From: Clostridia bacterium
Lineage (GTDB): Bacteria > Bacillota > Clostridia > Oscillospirales > QAKW01
Assembly: GCA_017560905.1 (NCBI GenBank)
Contig: JAFZEA010000026.1
Location: 1 to 38,065, forward strand
DNA length: 38,065 nucleotides
Direction: 5' to 3'
Part shown: positions 31,004-38,065 of the stretch, one piece after another
How the letters are laid out: every line of letters starts with the position of its first letter
Position numbering within the stretch: position 1 is the first letter of the stretch
Notes under the pieces: model-generated
Told to the model about the DNA's origin: nothing
Seen by the model: the letters and a program-made list of their open reading frames with translations, nothing else
The model's database searches: none
Translations under genes and position numbers: made by a program

Positions 31004-31802
31004 AGACATCACCATCGGTCAGTATTTTCCGGGGGAGAGTGTCATTCACCGACTGGACCCCAGAACCAAAATATTGCTGACGATCTTTTACGTGGTGGTA
31101 CTGTTTGCCATTCAGACGATGTGGGGCTTTTTGGCGGCGGCAGTCTATATGCTGAGCATCATACTGCTGTCGGGCATTTCTTTTAAGACTGTGCTTAAAA
31201 GCGTAAAGCCTCTTGCATTTATTATTGTATTTACCGCGGTATTTAATATGATCTATGCGGGCGGCACACCCATTTTTGCCGAGGTTAACTGGCTTAAGTG
31301 GTTGACCTATGACGGTGTGCGCAGAGCGGCCTTTATGGCCATCCGCATCATTTTGCTGGTTATGGGTACGTCTTTTATGACCTATACCACATCTCCCATT
31401 ATGTTGACAGGAGCGATGGAGAGTCTGCTCTCTCCGCTCAAGCTTGTTAAAGCTCCCGTACACGAGCTGAGTATGATGATGACCATCGCCCTGCGTTTTA
31501 TTCCCACTCTGGTGGATGAAACGGATAAAATTATGAACGCGCAAAAGGCAAGGGGCGCCGATTTTGAAACCGGCAACATCTTTCGCCGTGCCAAAGCGCT
31601 GATTCCCATTCTGGTGCCGTTGCTCATTTCTGCGTTTCGCAGAGCGGAGGAATTGGCAGATGCTATGGAGTGCCGCTGTTACAACGGCGGCGACGGCCGT
31701 ACTAAGTATAAGATCTATCATTTTGCGTTGCGGGATCTGTGGGCAATGCTGGTATCTTTGCTGTTGTTGGCCGCTGTTATTCTTTTGAACGTTTTACTGT
31801 AA
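30996..31802 (+). CDS. ecfT: Energy-coupling factor transporter transmembrane protein EcfT
   Basis: A 268-residue membrane component with about five or six helices. The signature N-terminus is QYFPGESVIHRLDPRTKILLT. The coupling helices carry the short charged motifs seen as AQKARGAD and ADAMECRCY, which dock into the two ATPases. The start is a GTG with GGGAGGG upstream. With ecfA1 and ecfA2 it forms the shared module of the transporter. Confidence 0.95.
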   Translation: MIKDITIGQYFPGESVIHRLDPRTKILLTIFYVVVLFAIQTMWGFLAAAVYMLSIILLSGISFKTVLKSVKPLAFIIVFTAVFNMIYAGGTPIFAEVNWLKWLTYDGVRRAAFMAIRIILLVMGTSFMTYTTSPIMLTGAMESLLSPLKLVKAPVHELSMMMTIALRFIPTLVDETDKIMNAQKARGADFETGNIFRRAKALIPILVPLLISAFRRAEELADAMECRCYNGGDGRTKYKIYHFALRDLWAMLVSLLLLAAVILLNVLL

Positions 31803-31807
31803 CGGAT

Positions 31808-32575
31808 ATGAGAAAATTTTTATTGACACTTAAATATCACGGCGCTGATTTTGTCGGCTGGCAGGTGCAGCCCAACGGTCACTCGGTACAGACCTGTCTG
31901 CAGGATGCACTGGAGGTCTTTTTCGGCCACCGTCCCGATGTTACGGGCTGCAGTCGGACGGACAGCGGAGTACACGCCGAGGGCTACTGCGCCGTGTTTG
32001 AAGCGGACACCGACAAAGAGTGTAAGCGCATTTCTCTGGGACTCAACGCCTTACTGCCCGACTCGGTAAGTGTGTGGGATTGCAGTGAGGTGCCGCTTGA
32101 TTTTCACCCCCGCTACGATGCGGTGGCGAAGGAATATATCTATCGTCTTTACGACGGTATGTCTCCCGACCCGTTTCTCAGAGGACAGGCGTGGCACTAC
32201 AAGGGTTCTTTGGACACCGAGCGTATGCAGGCGGCGGCGGACAAACTGGTAGGAGCACACGATTTTCGTTCCTTTATGGCAAGCGGTTCCAAAATTCTGG
32301 ACACCCGACGAGAGATCTACTGGTGTGATATTACCCGCCGTGAGCGTCTGATCGAGATACGGGTGTGCGGAGATGGATTTTTGTATCATATGGTACGGAT
32401 TATCGTGGGTACGCTGATCTTTGTAAGTAAGGGGCGGCTGTCCCCTGAGGACATACCTGGGGTACTGGCGGCTGAGGACAGAAGCGCCGCCGGGCAGACT
32501 GCGCCCGCTGAGGGACTGTATCTGCACAAGGTTTACTACGAAAAACCGGAGAGGAGGAGTAGCAATGAAAAGTGA
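31808..32575 (+). CDS. truA: tRNA pseudouridine synthase A
   Basis: A 255-residue TruA, which makes pseudouridine at positions 38-40 of tRNA anticodon arms. The catalytic aspartate is D52 in SRTDSGVHAEGY. Also present are FLLTLKYHGADFVGWQ, HPRYDAVAKEYIYR, HDFRSFMASGS and FLYHMVRIIVGTL. The start is set at ATG 31808, 6 bases after ecfT; the ribosome site is weak, so coupling to ecfT is likely. The order ecfA1-ecfA2-ecfT-truA is common in Firmicutes. Confidence 0.97.
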   Translation: MRKFLLTLKYHGADFVGWQVQPNGHSVQTCLQDALEVFFGHRPDVTGCSRTDSGVHAEGYCAVFEADTDKECKRISLGLNALLPDSVSVWDCSEVPLDFHPRYDAVAKEYIYRLYDGMSPDPFLRGQAWHYKGSLDTERMQAAADKLVGAHDFRSFMASGSKILDTRREIYWCDITRRERLIEIRVCGDGFLYHMVRIIVGTLIFVSKGRLSPEDIPGVLAAEDRSAAGQTAPAEGLYLHKVYYEKPERRSSNEK

Positions 32576-33764
32576 TTATGAAGCCAGACACGATCTGCCG
32601 GATGAGCCTGCCGAGAGCGGCACGCTGGACGAAGAATTTGTCGGAAAAAGCCGATCAACACTGCGCTTTTCCCGATATTTGTTGCTTTGTATTCTGGTGC
32701 TTGTTTTGGCGATCACTCTGATGACCAACAGTGACAGCATCAATCTTGACAATTTCAGACGAATGTGGCACAAGTTGGATTTCGGACCGGAAAGCGCAGT
32801 TTCGTCACCTGCCTTTGCCGCTGACAGTATGGCCGTCAGCTACAAGGACGGTGTGGCCATTCTTACCCCCTCCGTCTTGCGGATACTTGACAACGCAGGT
32901 AGAGAATTTATGAACGTGACCACCGGTTTTACCTCTCCCGCACTGTTGACGGATAACCGCTATACGGTGGCCTATGACCGCAGCGGAACAAAGTTGATCG
33001 TGACTAATTCCTTTTCTGTGGTAGCGGAAAAGAATATGCCCGAAACCATATCCTATGTGACCGTCAGTGAGGACCATTATCTTTCGGTCATTACCTCGGG
33101 CAACGGTTATAAAAATTCGCTGTATGTTTATAACGACGATTTTGAAGAGATATTCGTCTGGCACAGCAACGACCGATATCTGCTCAACGCCTGTGTTTCT
33201 CCCGATGAAAAAACGGTATCGGCGGTCTGCTATAATATCAAGGACGGCGCCGATACCCCTGAGTTTGTTGGCATTCATCTGGATGAAGAACAGATCAGTT
33301 GGTCGGTAACACTTGAGGGTTTGCCGCTGGATATGTGCTATAAGAGTGCATCCAATATCGCTCTTCTTCACAGCGACCATGTCGATTTCTACAGCGGTAA
33401 CGGCAAGCTTTCAAACACATATGTTTTCGAAAAGAATTTTTTGCAGGCCTACGTACTGGATGCCGACCGTACACTGCTTGTGTTGTCGGGCAGTAAGCGG
33501 GGCGAGAGCACGCTTTACAGCGTGTCCGACCGTGGAAAAGCATCGGTGATCGCCGAGCTTACCGATACGGTGCAACGCATTGATGAGAATGGCGGACGGG
33601 CGGCTTTGCTCGGAGAAAAGAGTATACAGATCGTTTCACTGATGAGCAATAGGGTACTGTATGAGAGAGCAGGGGACAGCGCCATACAAGATATCTGTTT
33701 TGCGGGTAAAAATACGTTGCTCGACATTTACAGTACGTATTGTGTATATAATGAATTAGATTGA
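32565..33764 (+). CDS. DUF5711-like membrane-anchored beta-propeller protein
   Basis: A 399-residue protein with an acidic cytosolic N-terminus (about 35 residues), one membrane helix (YLLLCILVLVLAITLM, about 38-53) and a large outside domain. That domain repeats short blocks of about 40 residues with alternating strands (SVSYKDGVAIL, YTVAYDRSGTKLIV, YLSVITSG, TVSAVCYN, IALLHSDHVDFY), the pattern of a beta-propeller. This fits DUF5711 proteins of Clostridia, whose function is unknown. It overlaps truA by 11 bases and is followed after 16 bases by the CvpA gene. Confidence 0.8.
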   Translation: MKSDYEARHDLPDEPAESGTLDEEFVGKSRSTLRFSRYLLLCILVLVLAITLMTNSDSINLDNFRRMWHKLDFGPESAVSSPAFAADSMAVSYKDGVAILTPSVLRILDNAGREFMNVTTGFTSPALLTDNRYTVAYDRSGTKLIVTNSFSVVAEKNMPETISYVTVSEDHYLSVITSGNGYKNSLYVYNDDFEEIFVWHSNDRYLLNACVSPDEKTVSAVCYNIKDGADTPEFVGIHLDEEQISWSVTLEGLPLDMCYKSASNIALLHSDHVDFYSGNGKLSNTYVFEKNFLQAYVLDADRTLLVLSGSKRGESTLYSVSDRGKASVIAELTDTVQRIDENGGRAALLGEKSIQIVSLMSNRVLYERAGDSAIQDICFAGKNTLLDIYSTYCVYNELD

Positions 33765-33780
33765 TCAGGAGGAAGAAAAA

Positions 33781-34497
33781 ATGCAATTTATTTGGGATCT
33801 TATTTTTGTTGGCATTATCGCAGCGTTTGTATTTTTTGCTTACAAAAAAGGCTTGATCGCTACTATCTTTAATCTTTTGGGAACGGTCATCGCCTTTGTC
33901 GGTGCGCTCATTCTCAAAGATGCCGTGGGTGCTTGGATTGATACCGCATTTGTGCGCTCACCCATTCGTAATATGGTATTGTCCACACTGACCGATTCTC
34001 CCGTACTTAAATACGAGGAAGCGTTGGCGGAGATCGACATTGCGGAGAAGATTCATCAGATGCCCGAAGCACTCAAACGTTTGCTGGAAAGCGTGGGACT
34101 CTCTCCTGAGAGTTTTACCTCCGGTATTTCCTCTGCCACCTCGGCGGATGCCAAAAATGAACTGATTGACAGAATAGCTTTGCCCATATCCGCTACAATA
34201 AGTACAGCGATTGCTTTTGTTGTTTTGTTCGTGGTACTGCTGGTGGTTTGCTTTGTGGCGGCCAAATTGCTCAGTGCGCTGTGCAATCTTCTGCCCGTGG
34301 GCAAAACACTTAATCGTGTCGGCGGCGGTATCATCGGCTTTGCCGAGGGCGTTTTGGTTGTTTTGATCCTCAGCGCCGTAGTCTGGGCAATCTGCGCAGG
34401 TGCAGACGAGGGCTTTTTCTCCCGCACCGCACTGGAAGATACAGTCGTAACAAAATTTATTATTGAGAATAACCCCATCTGCAAATTATTTGGCTAA
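33781..34497 (+). CDS. CvpA-family membrane protein
   Basis: A 238-residue membrane protein with four predicted helices. The N-terminal WDLIFVGIIAAFVFFAYKKGLIATIFNLLG is typical of CvpA, a family named for colicin V production and found in most bacteria with an unclear, possibly envelope-related role. After a soluble segment (residues 55-135) two further helices follow, AFVVLFVVLLVVCFVAAKLL and IGFAEGVLVVLILSAVVWAI. AGGAGGAA precedes the ATG. Length is longer than E. coli CvpA (about 160) but normal for Clostridia. Confidence 0.88.
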   Translation: MQFIWDLIFVGIIAAFVFFAYKKGLIATIFNLLGTVIAFVGALILKDAVGAWIDTAFVRSPIRNMVLSTLTDSPVLKYEEALAEIDIAEKIHQMPEALKRLLESVGLSPESFTSGISSATSADAKNELIDRIALPISATISTAIAFVVLFVVLLVVCFVAAKLLSALCNLLPVGKTLNRVGGGIIGFAEGVLVVLILSAVVWAICAGADEGFFSRTALEDTVVTKFIIENNPICKLFG

Positions 34498-34516
34498 TTA
34501 TAGCGAGGAAAAATAA

Positions 34517-35083
34517 ATGAATTTACCCAATTTTTTGACGATAGCGCGACTGTTTATGGTGCCTTGTTTTGTCTTTTGTTACGTGCAGGGCAGTAACGGT
34601 ACGCTTGAATACGGTATATATTTCGCGGCGGTACTGTTTATCGTGGCGGCGCTGACGGATATACTGGACGGGTATATCGCTCGTAAGTATAATCAGATTA
34701 CGGATTTCGGCAAACTGGCTGACCCTCTGGCGGACAAGATGATGCAGCTTGCCGCCATCGCATGCTTGACCTTTTACGGCAGAATTGCGTTGTGGATACT
34801 GATAGTATATGTTGTCAAAGAATTATTGCTCATTATCGGCGGTGCCAGACTGCTGAAAGTATTCAAATACGTGGTGTATTCCAAGTGGAGCGGTAAGGTG
34901 GCCACAGTATTGCTTTTTATCTGTATCGTGGCCATTATGATTTTTCCCGAGATTTCCGCTTCACAGGCTTCCTGGATGATGGGTGTCTGCGTATTCTTTA
35001 CGCTGATTGCCTTGTTTAACTATATGAAAATGTATGCCAACGTCAAGGAGAGCCGTCAGCACAAGAACGAAAACAAGGAGTAA
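34517..35083 (+). CDS. pgsA: CDP-diacylglycerol--glycerol-3-phosphate 3-phosphatidyltransferase
   Basis: A 188-residue membrane enzyme of phosphatidylglycerol synthesis. It starts NLPNFLTIARLFMVP, and the CDP-alcohol phosphotransferase motif is complete in DILDGYIARKY plus FGKLADPLADK, with the four metal-binding aspartates. About six membrane helices follow. GAGG precedes the ATG. Confidence 0.95.
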   Translation: MNLPNFLTIARLFMVPCFVFCYVQGSNGTLEYGIYFAAVLFIVAALTDILDGYIARKYNQITDFGKLADPLADKMMQLAAIACLTFYGRIALWILIVYVVKELLLIIGGARLLKVFKYVVYSKWSGKVATVLLFICIVAIMIFPEISASQASWMMGVCVFFTLIALFNYMKMYANVKESRQHKNENKE

Positions 35084-35085
35084 CT

Positions 35086-37329
35086 ATGCTTTGCAAAAAA
35101 TGTAACAAACGAATGGCGGTGGTCTTTGTTTCCCGTATGGAAAAGGACGGGCAGGTCAACGAGGGCTACTGTCTGAAATGCGCCAAGGATTTAGGAATTC
35201 AGCAGGTAGACCAGATCATCAAAAATATGGGACTGACCGACGAAGACCTGGATGCTATGAGCGAAGAGATGGAAACACTCAATCAACAGCTGGGGTTGTT
35301 TCCTGAAAATATGGACGGACAGAGTGCGCCTGCATTTCCGCCGATGGGTATGTTTGCTCCCAAAAAAGATGCTGAGTCCCCCAAGGATAAAAAGGGTAAC
35401 AAGCAAGAGCAAAAGAAGCGCAAGTTTCTGGAGCAGTATGCCACCAATCTCAATCGTAAGGCGACCGAGGGCAAGCTGGATCCCGTTATCGGTCGTAAAA
35501 TGGAGATCGACCGAATGTTGCGCATACTCAACCGCCGCACCAAAAACAATCCTGTTTTGATCGGTGAACCGGGCGTGGGTAAGACTGCGGTTGCCAATGC
35601 TCTGGCGCAAAAGATCGTGGCAGGGGACGTACCTGCCAAACTGCTGGATAAAGAGGTTTATCTGCTGGATCTTACTGCGCTGGTAGCGGGTACGCAGTTC
35701 CGTGGTCAGTTTGAAAGCCGTATTAAGGGACTTATAAGCGAAGTTGTTGAATTGGGTAACATCATTCTGGTGATCGATGAGGTACACAATCTTGTCGGCA
35801 CGGGTGAGGGTGAGGGCAGTATGAACGCCGCCAACATTCTCAAGCCCGCTCTGGCCAACGGTGAGATTCAGGTCATCGGCGCCACCACACTGGCCGAATA
35901 CCGTAAATATATTGAAAAAGATGCGGCTCTGGAGCGCCGCTTTCAGCCGATCATTGTCAACGAGCCCGGTATTGAGGAAACTGTTGAGATTCTCAAAGGA
36001 CTCAGAGATGTATACGGCGCCTACCATCACGTGCATATTTCCGATGCTCTGCTGACACAGGCGGCGGTGATGAGTGAACGCTATATTACCGAGCGGTTTT
36101 TGCCCGATAAGGCCATTGATCTGATTGATGAGGCCTCCAGTGGCGCCGCTATTGAAAACGTAACACAAAACCAAAAACTTAAGATTCAGTTTGAACTGGC
36201 GGCAGTGCGCCGCAAACTGGACACACTGGACACCGAGGACGAACAGAAAATGTTTGAAGAATCCGCAAGGCTCAAGAGTGAGCAGTGCCGTCTGGAGCAA
36301 CAGCTTGCGGAGTATAAGGACGTCCCCGAGGTTACAGAGCTTACCTTTGACCACATTGCCTATGTGCTGGAGTTGTGGACGGGCATTCCTGCTACCAAGA
36401 TCAAACAGCAGGAATTTGACAAACTCAACACGCTTCGTGACAGACTTCGGGAGCGCATCATCGGGCAAGATGCCGCCATTGATGCGCTGTGCGCCGCCAT
36501 CAAACGCCGCAGAGTGGGCATCGGCTATAACCACTCGCCCATTTCCTTTATCTTTACCGGCCCCACCGGCGTGGGCAAAACCGAGCTTGTCAAACAGCTT
36601 TCTTTACAGCTCTTTGACTCCACCGAAGCGCTCATCCGTGTGGATATGAGCGAGTATATGGAAAAGCATTCGGTGTCCAAACTCATCGGCGCCCCTCCCG
36701 GATACGTGGGCTATGACGATGCAGGGCAGCTTACCGAAAAGATCCGCCGTAAGCCGTACAGTGTAGTGCTGTTTGATGAGATCGAAAAGGCACACCCCGA
36801 CGTACTCAACATTATGCTGCAGATGCTGGACGACGGCAAACTGACTGATGCGCAGGGACGGCATATCAATTTCGAAAATACCATTATCGTAATGACCACC
36901 AACGCCTCGGCAGGTATGATGAACACCACGGGCTTTAACCGCAACACCGAGCAGCTGGAAAAGGAAAAGGCCACCAAGGCATTGCTTACTTTCCTGCGCC
37001 CTGAGTTTGTCAACCGTGTGGATGAGATCATTCCCTTTGCGGCGCTTTCCCGTGACACGGTGCGTAACATTGCCACCATTATGCTTGGCGACTTGCAAAA
37101 GGGTCTGTCCGACCGTGACATCGTACTGGAGTACAATGATGCAGTGGTGGATTATCTGGCAGAAAAGGGCTTTGATGCCAAGTTCGGCGCTCGTTCTCTC
37201 AAGCGTACCATTCAAAAAGAGCTTGAAGATCAGGCGGCAGAACTGATCATTTCCCACTTTGATACCGCCATTCACACCATGCGCGCAGAGATCACAGAGG
37301 GCAAGCTGATCGTCACGATTGTAAAGTGA
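35086..37329 (+). CDS. Clp/Hsp100 unfoldase with N-terminal zinc finger (ClpE-like)
   Basis: A 747-residue two-domain AAA+ unfoldase, partner of ClpP. The N-terminus is not the usual Clp_N repeat domain but a zinc-finger module with CKKC (residues 3-6) and CLKC (about 29-32), as in ClpE of Bacillus. A charged linker rich in K and E follows, then the first AAA+ domain with GEPGVGKT (about 160-167) and [11 protein letters not shown] short coiled-coil middle region (about residues 365-410) follows, then the second AAA+ domain with GPTGVGKT (about 492-499) and LFDEIEKAH. The gene is last in the long operon and ends at a strong terminator, with no heat-shock-type promoter directly before it. Confidence 0.93.
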   Translation: MLCKKCNKRMAVVFVSRMEKDGQVNEGYCLKCAKDLGIQQVDQIIKNMGLTDEDLDAMSEEMETLNQQLGLFPENMDGQSAPAFPPMGMFAPKKDAESPKDKKGNKQEQKKRKFLEQYATNLNRKATEGKLDPVIGRKMEIDRMLRILNRRTKNNPVLIGEPGVGKTAVANALAQKIVAGDVPAKLLDKEVYLLDLTALVAGTQFRGQFESRIKGLISEVVELGNIILVIDEVHNLVGTGEGEGSMNAANILKPALANGEIQVIGATTLAEYRKYIEKDAALERRFQPIIVNEPGIEETVEILKGLRDVYGAYHHVHISDALLTQAAVMSERYITERFLPDKAIDLIDEASSGAAIENVTQNQKLKIQFELAAVRRKLDTLDTEDEQKMFEESARLKSEQCRLEQQLAEYKDVPEVTELTFDHIAYVLELWTGIPATKIKQQEFDKLNTLRDRLRERIIGQDAAIDALCAAIKRRRVGIGYNHSPISFIFTGPTGVGKTELVKQLSLQLFDSTEALIRVDMSEYMEKHSVSKLIGAPPGYVGYDDAGQLTEKIRRKPYSVVLFDEIEKAHPDVLNIMLQMLDDGKLTDAQGRHINFENTIIVMTTNASAGMMNTTGFNRNTEQLEKEKATKALLTFLRPEFVNRVDEIIPFAALSRDTVRNIATIMLGDLQKGLSDRDIVLEYNDAVVDYLAEKGFDAKFGARSLKRTIQKELEDQAAELIISHFDTAIHTMRAEITEGKLIVTIVK

Positions 37330-37332
37330 TAA

Positions 37333-37369
37333 TTTATCGGGAACTCGGTTTTTCCGAGTTCCCGATAAA
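37333..37369 (+). terminator. Terminator of the ruvC-clpE operon
   Basis: TTTATCGGGAACTCGG (37333-37348), loop TTTTT, CCGAGTTCCCGATAAA (37354-37369): a perfect 16-bp stem. Confidence 0.92.
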
Positions 37370-37397
37370 GTTTCTGAAAAACTTATTAAAATAATCC

Positions 37398-37426
37398 TTG
37401 ACACTTTATAACAAATGTGGTATTAT
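37398..37426 (+). promoter_or_regulatory. Strong promoter of the tRNA cluster
   Basis: A perfect TTGACA (37398-37403), 17-base spacer and TATTAT (37421-37426). Transcription would start a few bases before tRNA-Gly. Confidence 0.88.
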
Positions 37427-37441
37427 ATTTGAGCATTATGT

Positions 37442-37515
37442 GCAGGTGTAGTTCAATGGTAGAACGCTAGCCTTCCAAGCTGGACACGTGGGTTCGATTC
37501 CCATCACCTGCTCCA
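37442..37515 (+). tRNA. tRNA-Gly (anticodon TCC)
   Basis: A 74-base cloverleaf including encoded CCA. The acceptor arms are GCAGGTG and CACCTGC. The anticodon arm is CTAGC, loop CTTCCAA, GCTGG, giving TCC. The T arm carries GGTTCGATTCC. Confidence 0.96.
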
Positions 37516-37522
37516 CAAATAT

Positions 37523-37599
<77 letters not shown>

Positions 37600-37604
37600 G
37601 ATAT

Positions 37605-37682
37605 GGTGGGTGTAGTTCAGTTGGTTAGAGCGCCAGATTGTGGCTCTGGAAATCGTGGGTTCGAGTCCCATCATCCACCCCA
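37605..37682 (+). tRNA. tRNA-His (anticodon GTG)
   Basis: Acceptor arms GTGGGTG and CATCCAC, with the histidine-specific extra G (37605) opposite C37679. The anticodon loop ATTGTGGC gives GTG. CCA is encoded at 37680-37682. Confidence 0.95.
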
Positions 37683-37687
37683 TTTAC

Positions 37688-37719
37688 ATAAAGTGGATTT
37701 CGAGAGAAATCCACTTTAT
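37688..37719 (+). terminator. Hairpin between tRNA-His and tRNA-Gln
   Basis: ATAAAGTGGATTTC (37688-37701), loop GAGA, GAAATCCACTTTAT (37706-37719): a perfect 14-bp stem with a GNRA-type loop and no real T-run. It may be a processing signal or a weak terminator that lowers tRNA-Gln. Confidence 0.75.
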
Positions 37720-37724
37720 CATAC

Positions 37725-37801
37725 TGGGATATAGCCAAGTCGGTAAGGCAACGGACTTTGACTCCGTCATTCCGCAGGTTCGAGTCCTGCTATCCCAACC
37801 A
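37725..37801 (+). tRNA. tRNA-Gln (anticodon TTG)
   Basis: A 77-base cloverleaf with encoded CCA. The acceptor arms are TGGGATA and TATCCCA. The anticodon loop CTTTGAC gives TTG. A terminator begins right after CCA. Confidence 0.95.
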
Positions 37802-37802
37802 A

Positions 37803-37833
37803 AAAATCCAAGTCTTAGGACTTGGATTTTTTT
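37803..37833 (+). terminator. Terminator of the tRNA cluster
   Basis: AATCCAAGTC (37805-37814), loop TTAG, GACTTGGATT and a T-run; A and T runs extend the stem. Confidence 0.9.
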
Positions 37834-37835
37834 AT

Positions 37836-38005
37836 CCATTGCGAAAGCAATGGCATATCATCACGCATCAGCGTGTATATCATCGCCTTAAGGCGTATAT
37901 CATCACCCGTAGGGTGTATTTTCTTTCGCAATGATGAGATACAGCGGCTTTGCCACTGATGATATACAAAACTAAAGTTTTGATGATATGCAAGGCTTCG
38001 CCTTG
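37836..38005. repeat. Nested ladder of seven hairpins with complementary linkers
   Basis: Seven stems follow one another: CCATTGC/GCAATGG (loop GAAA), CACGC/GCGTG, CGCCTTAAGGCG, CACCC/GGGTG, CAG-GGC/GCC-CTG (37942-37958), CAAAACT/AGTTTTG and CAAGGC/GCCTTG. They are joined by linkers GCATATCATC, GTATATCATC, GTATATCATC on the left and GATGAGATAC, GATGATATAC, GATGATATGC on the right. Each left linker is complementary to its mirror partner on the right, so long-range stems can form between the hairpins. No open reading frame of note is present. Confidence 0.85.
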
Positions 38006-38065
38006 ATTTTAAACCCAGTATTTATGCGGTTTTCTGCTTGGTTACTACTCCCGGTAGAGGGCGCA
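38006..38065. other. Unassigned sequence to the window end
   Basis: The last 60 bases hold no recognisable gene, hairpin or promoter. They may belong to whatever follows outside the window. Confidence 0.5.

Noticed and set aside
31739-31807. N-terminal extension of truA
   Set aside because: It lies inside ecfT and does not match TruA, which begins at 31808.
35191-36534. A 447-codon open frame on the minus strand
   Set aside because: It mirrors the Clp gene; no ribosome site or family resemblance.
37836-38005. CRISPR array
   Set aside because: The repeated units are only 10 bases, change orientation halfway and are separated by palindromes, not by unique spacers; there are no cas genes.
38041-38065. 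Possible start of a fourth dispersed repeat copy at the window end
   Set aside because: Only about ten bases (GGTAGAGGGC) match copy 2 and the context differs; too short to call.

Overview
The window looks like a chromosomal segment from an anaerobic, probably endospore-forming member of the class Clostridia, most like the Oscillospirales/Ruminococcaceae. The signs are a SpoIIR homologue, a PerR-rubrerythrin peroxide module, ThyX instead of ThyA, an ECF transporter core, acetate kinase, the MEP isoprenoid enzyme IspE and sigma-A-type promoters with AGGAGG ribosome sites. Nothing names a species. Most of the window is dense housekeeping sequence.

Layout. 1-1243: a dispersed repeat cut by the window edge, a TRIC-type membrane protein and a small unknown gene, all minus strand. 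1365-5804: a tight operon with a WecB/TagA glycosyltransferase, thyX, a dTMP kinase, a DUF2156 protein, a DJ-1 protein and a CPBP protease. 5806-6102: a second repeat copy between two copies of one terminator. 6108-7141: rubrerythrin and perR behind a clear promoter and Per-box. 7153-7424: remnant of an Ldh-family oxidoreductase. 7546-9738: a compact accessory locus with a 38-residue peptide, an acidic lipoprotein, an HprK/PEPCK-like kinase, a PqqD-like protein and a membrane-anchorless S24/S26 peptidase. 9790-12206: tmcAL and ackA, divergent. 12375-15390: a sugar operon (isomerase/epimerase, Gfo/Idh/MocA dehydrogenase, ROK kinase). 15615-18786: Lrp/AsnC regulator, aminotransferase, ispE, spoIIR. 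18787-19114: third repeat copy, again between duplicated terminators. 19118-23692: prs, pyrR with an attenuator-like leader, an AEC transporter and murC. 23853-26167: membrane protein, rpe, PLP enzyme. 26290-37329: an 11-kb run ruvC-ruvA-ruvB, methyltransferase, ecfA1-ecfA2-ecfT, truA, DUF5711-like protein, CvpA, pgsA, clpE-like. 37442-37801: tRNA-Gly, -Arg, -His and -Gln. 37836-38005: a nested ladder of hairpins.

Three things stand out. First, the 7.5-9.7 kb locus has the parts of a small ribosomal-peptide system (leader-like peptide, PqqD-type recognition domain, kinase, protease) but no radical SAM enzyme, cyclase or transporter in view. The lipoprotein ends with a tail that matches the end of the small peptide. 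Second, a roughly 235-bp non-coding repeat with terminal inverted repeats sits beside intrinsic terminators. At both loci that are complete in the window, the whole terminator hairpin is present on each side, so insertion seems to duplicate the terminator. Third, the last 230 bases hold a symmetric set of seven hairpins joined by complementary 10-nt linkers.

All calls come from reading the sequence and its translations. No database search or folding program was run, so family names rest on motifs and remembered family features.
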